5,148 bases of DNA, taken from NCBI GenBank assembly GCA_036524155.1, contig DATDCV010000199.1, forward strand, positions 1 through 5,148, in the 5' to 3' direction. The stretch is from DATDCV01 sp036524155. GTDB taxonomy: Bacteria; Verrucomicrobiota; Verrucomicrobiia; Limisphaerales; UBA8199. The notes below the pieces were generated by a model. The model saw nothing but the letters and a program-made list of their open reading frames with translations, had not been told where the DNA came from and ran no database searches. Of this stretch, positions 1 to 5,148 are shown in pieces (position 1 is the stretch's first letter; every line of letters starts with the position of its first letter). A program made the position numbers and the translations under genes.

Positions 1-147
1 GAACCGCCGGCGTTGGCGCGCCTGATCGCATTCAACTACCACCCTCAATCGCGTTTCTACGAAATCCCCAGCCCATTTATCGACGTTTTCCACGCTTCAG
101 TTGTTGGTCGCCTTGACCTCGGTCGGGGCCACGGCCCCGATACTTGA
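1..147 (+). CDS. Possible 3' end of an upstream gene (partial, unrecognised)
   Basis: Frame 1 is open from the left edge to a TGA at 145-147, giving 48 residues with no start in view. The first half has plausible protein composition and mostly G/C or pyrimidine third positions (a stretch reading FNYHPQSRFYEIPSPFIDVF). The last 15 or so residues are Gly/Arg-rich and lie over the next gene in another frame, so they look like read-through. I recognise no family. If real, it overlaps the start of the hydrolase gene by tens of bases, which would suggest co-transcription. It could equally be a chance open frame, or the true N-terminal coding frame of the hydrolase separated by a frameshift. Confidence 0.3.
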   Translation, partial: EPPALARLIAFNYHPQSRFYEIPSPFIDVFHASVVGRLDLGRGHGPDT

Positions 148-2470
148 GAAGCACTTGACCTGGAATGAAGAGAGCGGCGTGATGTGGCATACGCCCTGGG
201 CGGACGTGATGTTAGACCGGGCATGGCGGCAACGGGGACCCGTGCTGCGCTTCCTGAATTCAGGGGCGGAGATCCTGCTCGAACGGCCCAGCATTGACCA
301 CACCGCGCCGGGTGTGATGAAACTGGGTTATCGCGTGACTGGTCCCGACGGGACCACCCTGCAAGTGACACGTATCCTGCGGATTGAACGCACCGGGGCA
401 GACTGTGCGCTGGCGGAACGGTTCGAGCTCAGACCAGGCGCTCCGATTGCCCAGGACCTTGAGATCGCGCGACCATTCACGATAACCACGCAAAACCGAG
501 GCGGTGCGGCGGGGGTGAATGCGGGCTGCGTCCTGCCGCTCAAGAATGGCTGGGCGCGGAGCCGCTCCCTTTCCTTGGAGCAGACCCTCGCCGAATACAA
601 GCTCGGGAACTGGATCTCGGGAAGAGAGACACCCGAGCTGGCTCTGCCTGTTGTACAAATCGATGAAAACCAGCATTGGCGAGCCGCTGTGTGCTCCGAC
701 CCGCGGTTCAGCGCGCTCTTCACCTTGGCCGCTGGCCCCGATCAGGTAACCGGGGAGATCCGCTATCGCTATGCCGGGTCGAAAGTACCGGTTTCAGGTC
801 TGGAAACGCGCCAGTTCGGGTTCTGGGTCCGCGAGGCTCCCCGCCCAACGGAGCCGTTTGGCCAATCGCTCGATGCCTTCTTCCGCCTGATGCTGCCGGA
901 CGTCCCGCCAGGGCCACAATGGCTCCATCAGATTTACATGGTCGGCTACGATTTCCTGAGCGACGACGGACGGGGCTGGGAGGAGGACATCTCGAGGCTT
1001 GCGGGCTGGCTCAAGAAACGCGAGCGACGCCATACTGCTTTGTGCTTACATGGTTGGTACGACGCGCTCGGATCTTACTCTTTCGATGAAACCAAGGGTC
1101 GCCTCCGGGACCGATGGACCGCCATGGCGCGCACGCGCAAAGTGGACTTCACCCCAGCCGAACTGCGGCGCCGTCTGCGGGTGGCTCGCGCGCAGGGCTT
1201 CCGCGTCTTGCTCTATTTTGGGGACGGCCTGGCGGCGGACAGTGGAGTGCCGGACTATCACAGCGACTGGGCCTACCTCGATGGGCAGGGCAAGAAGGTC
1301 AGCGGCTGGCAAGGGCCGGACACTTTTGGCCCGACTTATTTGATGAACCCCGCCCACCCGGAAGTGCGGAAGCGTTTTCTCGATTACCTCGACGCGCTGC
1401 TTGCCGCCGTTGGCCGTGACGTAGACGGTTTTGTCTGGGATGAGACCTTCCACGCCCGTGCCGGCCAAATCGCGGCCGCGCCGCTGCCGGCTTATTGTGA
1501 CCGAGCAATGATGGACCTGGTCAAAGAGTTGACCGCTCGGGTCCGAGCCTTCGATTCGCGGAAGGTTTTTCTCGCCTCAGACTGTGTTGGGATCGCGCCT
1601 GGCATCCCCGGTTATGCGATGGTTGCCAGCGGGCTCTACCAGGATACCCACTGCAACCCGGAGCGATGGCCCGACGCGCTTTTCCCAAATTGGCGGAATA
1701 CTTATTGGAGCTGCAATTGGGGTCCGGCGAGCCATTTTCACTGGACCCGTTTTGGCGTGGAGGAGTTTGGCGCACCGGTCGCCATCTCCAACGGCTGGGG
1801 AGATGACCACGGCCCGCACGAGTGGACGGCCGCCGAACTGGAGGACTGCTTGAAGCTTTTTCGCCAGCGCCTTGCGAAGGGGCCTGCGCATGTCCGCTAC
1901 CTGTCTGAGGACCCGACCGCTTTGCTGCAACGGCAAGGTCCGGACAGCAGCCCGGCGCCCGGTGATCCCGTGCCTCCGCCCGGACCCGATGAAGTCAACT
2001 GGGCGCTCGCCGCCGAGGGGAGTCACGCCCGCGCTTCCTCGGAACACGCTTCGCAGGATCGTCGCTATCCGGCTGGGGGTGCCATTGACGGCTTGCGCGG
2101 CAATGAGGGCTGGGGCCACGGTCACGGCTGGGCCAGCGCCAGCGGCGCCGCGCTTCCTCAGTGGCTCGAAATCGAGTTCCCCCAACCCCGGTCGATTTCG
2201 CGGTTCCTAATCACTACCTACCAGGCGCCCGGTGAAAGTGCGCGCCGTTGGGGCGTCCAGGAATATTCCATCGAGGTATGGGACCATGCCGCGGAGGAGT
2301 GGAAAGCCGTCGTCCACGAAAACCAGGGACGCATTCTCTTCACGCGGGTGCACGCACTCCTGCAGCCTGTCACCACGCGAAAGTTCCGCGTGGTGGTGAC
2401 TCGCGTGGCGCCGTCGGCCGGCGGCGTCGCCCGGTTGCTGCAGGTCGAGGCCTGGGGATTGCGGCAATAA
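101..2470 (+). CDS. Secreted glycoside-hydrolase-like protein with C-terminal F5/8 type C (discoidin) domain
   Basis: This 789-residue protein is probably exported and acts on a carbohydrate; the substrate cannot be told from sequence. Residues 1-12 end in a signal-peptidase-like A-T-A site before PILEKHLTW. Residues ~15-265 look like a beta-rich N-terminal domain. Residues ~270-605 resemble a TIM-barrel hydrolase core: a strand with YMVGYD (279-284), LHGWYD (316-321), LLYFGDG (370-376), the NPAHPEVRKRFLDYL helix (416-430) followed by DGFVWDETF (442-450), and SNGWGDD (563-569). D447 or E448 is the best guess for a catalytic acid, by analogy with clan GH-D/GH31-type barrels. A Pro-rich linker (612-630) leads to a discoidin/CBM32-like domain (~634-786) with AIDG, QWLEIEF and YSIEVWD motifs, a fold that usually binds sugars. 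The stop is TAA. The start is unsure: 101 is a TTG, and there is no ATG, GTG, TTG or CTG in frame between the upstream TGA (23-25) and 101. The next in-frame ATG (182) would remove the export signal. I know of no firm GH family match. Confidence 0.82.
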   Translation: MLVALTSVGATAPILEKHLTWNEESGVMWHTPWADVMLDRAWRQRGPVLRFLNSGAEILLERPSIDHTAPGVMKLGYRVTGPDGTTLQVTRILRIERTGADCALAERFELRPGAPIAQDLEIARPFTITTQNRGGAAGVNAGCVLPLKNGWARSRSLSLEQTLAEYKLGNWISGRETPELALPVVQIDENQHWRAAVCSDPRFSALFTLAAGPDQVTGEIRYRYAGSKVPVSGLETRQFGFWVREAPRPTEPFGQSLDAFFRLMLPDVPPGPQWLHQIYMVGYDFLSDDGRGWEEDISRLAGWLKKRERRHTALCLHGWYDALGSYSFDETKGRLRDRWTAMARTRKVDFTPAELRRRLRVARAQGFRVLLYFGDGLAADSGVPDYHSDWAYLDGQGKKVSGWQGPDTFGPTYLMNPAHPEVRKRFLDYLDALLAAVGRDVDGFVWDETFHARAGQIAAAPLPAYCDRAMMDLVKELTARVRAFDSRKVFLASDCVGIAPGIPGYAMVASGLYQDTHCNPERWPDALFPNWRNTYWSCNWGPASHFHWTRFGVEEFGAPVAISNGWGDDHGPHEWTAAELEDCLKLFRQRLAKGPAHVRYLSEDPTALLQRQGPDSSPAPGDPVPPPGPDEVNWALAAEGSHARASSEHASQDRRYPAGGAIDGLRGNEGWGHGHGWASASGAALPQWLEIEFPQPRSISRFLITTYQAPGESARRWGVQEYSIEVWDHAAEEWKAVVHENQGRILFTRVHALLQPVTTRKFRVVVTRVAPSAGGVARLLQVEAWGLRQ

Positions 2471-2625
2471 CGCTCACGCGGAACATGAACTCGAAATGGC
2501 GCGCCAGCACCCTCGCCTCCCTTATCAGGGACAGTTGTGCGTTGGAGACAGTACAGGCCCGGAAATATGCGCCCGAAACGGCACGAGAGGCAGTCAACGC
2601 TCTGAGCCAGGCGCCGGCTCCGCGC
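2471..2625. other. Convergent intergenic region
   Basis: These 155 bases separate the stop of the hydrolase gene (plus strand) from the stop of rpsU (minus strand), so transcripts from both sides run into it. A plus-strand frame from an ATG at 2485 continues antisense through rpsU, but it has no ribosome binding site and looks like a shadow. The only structure found is the small hairpin at 2604-2620. There is no T-rich tract on either strand, so a classical intrinsic terminator is not visible. Confidence 0.6.
2604..2620 (-). terminator. Small GC-rich hairpin just after rpsU (weak terminator candidate)
   Basis: GAGCC at 2604-2608 pairs perfectly with GGCTC at 2616-2620 around a 7-base loop that is itself GC-rich. 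It starts 5 bases beyond the rpsU stop on the minus strand, where a terminator would be expected. The stem is only 5 bp and no U-tract follows on either strand. It may therefore be a 3'-end stabilising stem or chance pairing in GC-rich DNA. Confidence 0.22.
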
Positions 2626-2823
2626 TCAATCTTCTGCGTGGCGTGCCCTCAACATCGCCGAGAAACGCGCGGCTTTCTCCTTCCGCCGTTTCCGGGCGCT
2701 TGGCTTTTCAAACCGCCGACGCAGCCGGAACTGCTGTAGCGTTTGCTCGCGGTCCAGCTTTTTCTTGAATCGGCGGAGAGCTCTTTCCACCGGTTCGCCC
2801 TTTTTCAGCTTCACTTCAGTCAT
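2626..2823 (-). CDS. rpsU: 30S ribosomal protein bS21
   Basis: This encodes a 65-residue, strongly basic protein of the small ribosomal subunit. In known ribosomes bS21 sits near the 3' end of 16S rRNA on the platform and affects initiation and Shine-Dalgarno pairing. The family pattern is clear: a short beta-like N-terminus (MTEVKLKKGEPVERALRRFK), the ALRRFKKKL helix, then RRRFEKPSARKRRKEKAAR, matching the classic EKPS-x-R(K/R)(K/R)K signature. The length is within the usual 58-70 residues. A short tail (FSAMLRARHAED) follows the basic block. The ATG at 2823-2821 overlaps the end of the upstream gene in the sequence ATGACTGA, and no Shine-Dalgarno precedes it (TTTGGATT). Expression therefore probably depends on translational coupling to that gene. 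The stop is TGA. Confidence 0.95.
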   Translation of the reverse strand: MTEVKLKKGEPVERALRRFKKKLDREQTLQQFRLRRRFEKPSARKRRKEKAARFSAMLRARHAED

Positions 2824-3211
2824 AATCCAAATTCAGCTTGTATCGCAGCAGTGTTTGGCACGGGACCTGTTCGCGGTCGCCCCGCTTTCGCGTCCCTTGG
2901 CATCGTAATTCCCCAACTGCCACCTTCCGCCGCCCGGCGACAGCCTTGGCGAGCGACTCACTCAAATCAAAATCCCCGCCCAAACACTCCCCGCCGGGGC
3001 ACCCGAACCACAACGCCGCCTTCGCGTGCTCCACATTCAGCTTGCACTTCATTTCCCCGTTCTTGGTCGTTCCGGCGGCGTCGAAATACTCCAGCGTCAC
3101 CTTCAACGCCTTCAGCCGCGGAAATTTCTTCATCATCAACGGAGAAGCCTCGATCTGTTCCCGCTGCTTCAGCCGGTATTCCTGCCGTGGATTGCGATTA
3201 GGCACACGCAT
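2816..3211 (-). CDS. Hypothetical cysteine-containing protein, translationally coupled to rpsU
   Basis: This small basic protein has 131 residues from the ATG at 3211-3209; a TTG directly in front (3214) would add one residue. I do not recognise a named family. The N-terminus (~1-35) is rich in Arg, Lys and Gln (NRNPRQEYRLKQREQ). It is followed by a beta-like segment (LKALKVTLEYFDAAG), KCKLNV, and a conserved-looking core GCPGGECLGGDFDLS. Cysteines lie at 56, 71, 76, 104 and 118. The CPGGEC pair plus the later LRCQG and PCQ could form a metal or zinc site, but spacing is irregular and this is inference. The C-terminus is LLRYKLNLDYD. There are no membrane segments. It is the first gene of a unit with rpsU (8-bp overlap), suggesting a role in ribosomes or RNA, or simply co-regulation. 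No clear ribosome binding site precedes it. A later start at Met26/27 (MMKKF) would also keep the core. Confidence 0.75.
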   Translation of the reverse strand: MRVPNRNPRQEYRLKQREQIEASPLMMKKFPRLKALKVTLEYFDAAGTTKNGEMKCKLNVEHAKAALWFGCPGGECLGGDFDLSESLAKAVAGRRKVAVGELRCQGTRKRGDREQVPCQTLLRYKLNLDYD

Positions 3212-3215
3212 CAAT

Positions 3216-3235
3216 CGTTATAAAATATCTTTTGC
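3216..3235 (-). promoter_or_regulatory. AT-rich patch upstream of the rpsU unit (possible promoter -10 region)
   Basis: In otherwise GC-rich DNA, this 20-base stretch is almost all A/T. On the minus strand it reads AAAAGATATTTTATAACG, ending 4 bases before the first gene's ATG. It contains -10-like hexamers (TATTTT, TATAAC) but no matching -35 at the right distance. If it is the -10, the mRNA leader would be extremely short or absent, which would fit the lack of a ribosome binding site. On the plus strand the same patch reads TATAAAAT and could serve the other direction. Confidence 0.28.
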
Positions 3236-3308
3236 ATTCGAGCATCTATCCGTCCGCAGCGTTCCGTCGTCCATCAACAGTCCCCGCCCGGCGCGTTCCA
3301 TACCGGCA

Positions 3309-3321
3309 GTGAGACCCTCAC
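3309..3321. repeat. Short perfect inverted repeat
   Basis: GTGAG (3309-3313) and CTCAC (3317-3321) pair perfectly around a 3-base loop (ACC) in the divergent control region. It is too short to assign a function. It might be a half-site pair for a regulator or a chance hairpin. Confidence 0.2.
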
Positions 3322-3377
3322 CCGAAGATTCACAATGTCCTGACGGCGCAAACTCTCCAGAATGACAGCTCAGGATA

Positions 3378-3395
3378 GTTCCCCGATTCAGGAAC
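3378..3395. promoter_or_regulatory. Interrupted palindrome, operator- or hairpin-like
   Basis: GTTCC (3378-3382) and GGAAC (3391-3395) are perfect inverted arms around CCGATTCA, an 18-bp dyad of the size typical for a dimeric repressor site. It ends 2 bases before the AAGGA Shine-Dalgarno of the leader ORF. Either protein binding to the DNA or a stem in the mRNA leader could affect expression of the membrane protein gene downstream. No second copy was seen in the window. Confidence 0.3.
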
Positions 3396-3397
3396 AC

Positions 3398-3402
3398 AAG
3401 GA
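3398..3402 (+). promoter_or_regulatory. Shine-Dalgarno AAGGA for the leader ORF
   Basis: AAGGA lies 6 bases before the ATG at 3409, which is good spacing. It is the clearest ribosome binding site I found ahead of any start in the window. It serves the 10-codon leader frame, whereas the long membrane protein gene's own ATG has no comparable site. Confidence 0.5.
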
Positions 3403-3408
3403 TTAAAG

Positions 3409-3441
3409 ATGTTTGATCCGGTGCCAGGACGCCGGCCATAG
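3409..3441 (+). CDS. Ten-codon leader peptide ORF upstream of the membrane protein gene
   Basis: ATG at 3409 opens a short frame encoding MFDPVPGRRP, closed by TAG at 3439-3441. It is preceded by a well-placed AAGGA. It is in the same frame as the membrane protein gene, whose ATG begins 6 bases after this TAG. The stop codon falls in the 5' arm and first loop base of a hairpin that also contains that ATG. A ribosome finishing here could open the hairpin and restart at 3448. The alternative is that the membrane protein once began here and the TAG is a recent nonsense change, leaving the 3448 ATG as a secondary start. The PVPGRRP sequence resembles no regulatory amino-acid run that I know of, such as a string of His or Trp codons. 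Confidence 0.4.
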   Translation: MFDPVPGRRP

Positions 3442-3453
3442 TGCGGCATGGCC
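3434..3453 (+). promoter_or_regulatory. Hairpin enclosing the start codon of the membrane protein gene
   Basis: GGCCAT (3434-3439) and ATGGCC (3448-3453) form a perfect 6-bp stem around the 8-base loop AGTGCGGC. The 3' arm is exactly the ATG and second codon of the membrane protein gene. In mRNA this would hide the start codon unless a ribosome on the leader ORF disrupts it. The pairing is seen directly; a regulatory role is inferred. Confidence 0.4.
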
Positions 3454-4794
3454 AAAAGATCCCGGGGCGCCCTGGCTCACGATCTGTTCCTGCCCACGCT
3501 CCTTTTCGCGGCGCTGGGTGGAATGACCTGGGCGGTCCGGGGTTGCTCCGGTTTCGGGGCGATGAATGGATGCATTTTCGCCGGGGTGACATGGGGAACG
3601 GCATGGTGGTTTATCGCCCGGAACCCGCGAAGCACCCAGTCGCGTCCCTACAGCTCTGGTTGGGTTATCCTGGCGTTGACGGTCGGCATCGGCATTGCCG
3701 GCAACCGCGGATGGATGCAATGGCCCAGCTTCTTCGAAGGCCACCTGCAAACAAACACCGCGGCTGGAAAATTCGTGCCGATCTCTAAAGCCTACGGGTT
3801 CTTGTGGCTGTTCATCGCCGGCGTGCCCTGGGCCGGCCTGGGTGCCTGTATGCTGGCCTGGTGCGGGGCTCATCAGCGTACTACAGCGCGGGCGTGGTGC
3901 CTGCGCATCGGGTGCGGCGTGATCGCCGCCTGGCTGGCAAGGCTGCTCTTCGAGAGCTTCCCGGAAATATTTCTGCCGCTCTATAGCAGCTTGACAGCAC
4001 AGTACGCCGACCTGCAGGCGAATCCCAATCTCCGAAGGTTGATCAACGATAACCGAGCCGCGATCATTCACCTGGGCCTCTATCTTGGTTTTCTCGGCTT
4101 CGAAGCGCTTCGCAGGGACTGGAGAAACGTGGCGTTGATTTCGACGGTGGGCCTCCTCAACGGGCTCGGGTGGGCGCTTTGCCAAAACTGGCGCTGGGCT
4201 TCAGGGTTGTGGCCGGATGCCCATTTCAATTGGTGGCGCTGCTGGGAATCCTGCGGAGGAATCAGCATCGGAGCCGCTTACGGGGTTGCTTATTATCTCG
4301 TGAACCGGCGTGCTTCCGAGAGCATCACGAGCGCGGACGTGTGTCCCAATCCGAACCTTGAGCGTTTCGGCGCTTACTCTGGCCTTTTGCTTGGTCTCGG
4401 GCTCTCGGTCAAAAACGGCCTGAAAGGTTGGGCGAATATTTACCTCGGCAACGAGGATTATTGGAACCACATTTTGTGGCTGATCATTGGATCCATAATG
4501 CTCTTGCTTTTCGTTGTGCTGCTTATCTGGATCCAGCGGCGGCCGTTCCCGACTGATTCGCAAGTGGATCCTTTCCCCCATGCTTACCGGCTCGCCTGGA
4601 CCGTCCTGATTGTGCAGAACGTGATCGCACAACTTGTCACCGGTCCCCACTCGTCGTGGAATGAGACCTCGTTTAGCATTTACTATCTGCTACTCTTCGC
4701 GGTTTCAGGGGTGATCCTGCATCATTTCGACTGCGCAAGGCGGCAGGCTTTTTCACAGACCACCGGAAGATATGATACTCCTCGCTTTGCCTAA
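3448..4794 (+). CDS. Polytopic inner-membrane protein of unknown function
   Basis: This 448-residue, very hydrophobic protein has roughly 10-12 membrane spans by eye: about 12-30, 37-57, 71-86, 115-139, 150-169, 206-221, 227-246, 269-284, 306-322, 341-362, 380-397 and 407-425. The N-terminus (MAKRSRG) is basic and likely cytoplasmic. Recognisable stretches are GGMTWAVRGCSGFGAMNGC (24-42), a Trp-rich loop GWMQWPSFFEGHL (88-100), GLGWALCQNWRWASG (239-253) and NWWRCWESCGG (261-271). Trp and Cys in the loops are unusually frequent. I do not recognise a transporter signature or a named family, so transport, sensing or lipid/sugar modification are all possible. The ATG at 3448 is forced by the in-frame TAG at 3439-3441, and it lacks its own Shine-Dalgarno. 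A leader ORF and a start-codon hairpin precede it. The final 13 codons and the stop overlap the convergent aldolase gene. Confidence 0.85.
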   Translation: MAKRSRGALAHDLFLPTLLFAALGGMTWAVRGCSGFGAMNGCIFAGVTWGTAWWFIARNPRSTQSRPYSSGWVILALTVGIGIAGNRGWMQWPSFFEGHLQTNTAAGKFVPISKAYGFLWLFIAGVPWAGLGACMLAWCGAHQRTTARAWCLRIGCGVIAAWLARLLFESFPEIFLPLYSSLTAQYADLQANPNLRRLINDNRAAIIHLGLYLGFLGFEALRRDWRNVALISTVGLLNGLGWALCQNWRWASGLWPDAHFNWWRCWESCGGISIGAAYGVAYYLVNRRASESITSADVCPNPNLERFGAYSGLLLGLGLSVKNGLKGWANIYLGNEDYWNHILWLIIGSIMLLLFVVLLIWIQRRPFPTDSQVDPFPHAYRLAWTVLIVQNVIAQLVTGPHSSWNETSFSIYYLLLFAVSGVILHHFDCARRQAFSQTTGRYDTPRFA

Positions 4795-5148
4795 AGGACC
4801 AAGAAACTGGCTAGCGCCGGCAGCCATGAAATCTATGTCAGTGCCAGTCATGAAAAAGCGGAAGCCCTCTTTTTCGAATCTCCTGACTTCTTCCACTGTG
4901 CGAGCCGGGCGCCCCATTACTTTGCCATGCCTTTTTCCTGCCGCCGCGATCTTTGCCACAGCTTCCTCGAGCTTGGGTTGGTCCTGGGCGCCGCGCAAGC
5001 CGAGCGAAAACGAAAGATCACTGGTCCCAATGAACAGCACATCAATACCAGGCGTGGCGGCTATCTCCTCGATATGGGAAACTGCTGAGTTATCCTCCAC
5101 GACCGCCACGACCACAACGTTCCGGTCAGCGAAATCGTAGTAACCCTC
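4753..5148 (-). CDS. HpcH/HpaI family aldolase, C-terminal half (partial)
   Basis: This is the last 131 residues of a class II (metal-dependent) aldolase of the HpcH/HpaI family, cut by the right edge of the window; the full family length is about 250-265 residues. Members split 2-keto-3-deoxy or 4-hydroxy-2-oxo acids into pyruvate (or a pyruvate-like ketoacid) and an aldehyde, for example 2-keto-3-deoxy-L-rhamnonate or 4-hydroxy-2-oxoheptanedioate. Diagnostic stretches are VVEDNSAVSHIEEIAATPGID followed by VLFIGTSDLSFSLG, and EGFRFFMTGTDIDFMAAG. The Glu of VVEDN (5095-5097) and the Asp of TSDLS (5017-5019) are 26 residues apart, the spacing of the two metal ligands in known members (E149/D175 in E. 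coli HpaI). VVEDN replaces the commoner QIET context, so substrate preference is open. The stop is TGA at 4755-4753. The frame stays open to the window edge, so the GTG at 5115 is internal, not the start. It overlaps the membrane protein gene tail-to-tail. Confidence 0.9.
   Translation of the reverse strand, partial: EGYYDFADRNVVVVAVVEDNSAVSHIEEIAATPGIDVLFIGTSDLSFSLGLRGAQDQPKLEEAVAKIAAAGKRHGKVMGRPARTVEEVRRFEKEGFRFFMTGTDIDFMAAGASQFLGPLGKARSIISSGGL

Noticed and set aside
1577..2185. Minus-strand open frame of 202 codons inside the hydrolase gene
   Set aside because: It lies wholly antisense to the barrel and linker coding region. The composition (Ala, Arg, Gly, Pro rich) is typical of a GC-rich shadow frame.
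2641..2700. Runs of inverted short GC-rich words downstream of the hydrolase that looked like a terminator
   Set aside because: They fall within the rpsU coding sequence and reflect its Arg/Lys codons. No U-tract follows.
2485..2739. Plus-strand ORF starting at an ATG shortly after the hydrolase stop
   Set aside because: It has no ribosome binding site and runs antisense through most of rpsU, which is a certain gene.
2838..3365. Plus-strand open frame of 175 codons opposite the cysteine protein gene
   Set aside because: It is antisense to a gene with a coherent protein sequence and direct coupling to rpsU. Its own translation is Ser/Pro/Arg-rich, without domain-like pattern or a ribosome binding site.
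3230..3377. Search for a riboswitch, sRNA or second gene in the divergent control region
   Set aside because: Apart from one 5-bp hairpin at 3309-3321, no extended pairing, conserved aptamer motif or ORF with a plausible start was visible.
3403..4185. Minus-strand open frame of 260 codons opposite the membrane protein gene
   Set aside because: The plus strand encodes clear periodic membrane spans, whereas this frame gives a low-complexity Arg/Pro/Gln-rich product with no recognisable domain.
4772..5140. Plus-strand open frame of 122 codons at the right end
   Set aside because: It is antisense to the aldolase, whose metal-ligand spacing and motifs identify the minus strand as coding.

Overview
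The window comes from a GC-rich bacterial chromosome. Gene content suggests a member of the Verrucomicrobia/Planctomycetes (PVC) group: an exported carbohydrate-active protein with a C-terminal discoidin domain, a very basic short bS21, and a large polytopic membrane protein of unknown function. This assignment is inference from protein style, with no marker-gene proof. No mobile element, CRISPR array, tRNA or rRNA was seen.

Layout. (1) 1-147: a frame without a visible start, possibly the 3' end of an upstream gene. (2) 101-2470, plus strand: a large secreted glycoside-hydrolase-like protein, made of an N-terminal beta-rich region, a TIM-barrel-like core with a VWDET motif, a proline-rich linker and an F5/8 type C (discoidin/CBM32-like) domain. 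Its start is problematic, because the signal-peptide-like segment extends upstream of the first usable start codon. (3) 2471-2625: a convergent intergenic stretch with one small hairpin. (4) 3211-2626, minus strand: a two-gene unit in which a cysteine-containing hypothetical protein overlaps rpsU (bS21) by 8 bp. (5) 3212-3447: a divergent control region with an AT-rich patch on the rpsU-unit side. On the other side lie a dyad, a Shine-Dalgarno, a 10-codon leader ORF and a hairpin holding the next gene's start codon. (6) 3448-4794, plus strand: an unrecognised multi-pass membrane protein of 448 aa. (7) 5148-4753, minus strand: the C-terminal half of an HpcH/HpaI-family aldolase, overlapping the membrane protein gene tail-to-tail by 42 bp and running off the window.

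The secreted hydrolase and the 2-keto-3-deoxy-acid aldolase are both compatible with polysaccharide or sugar-acid breakdown, and the membrane protein sits between them. However, the genes are on different strands and separated by a ribosomal-protein unit, so a single pathway is only a guess. The most interesting signals are the leader-ORF/hairpin arrangement before the membrane protein, the coupling of rpsU to an uncharacterised cysteine protein, and the missing start of the hydrolase. No clearly new multi-gene system can be demonstrated from this window.
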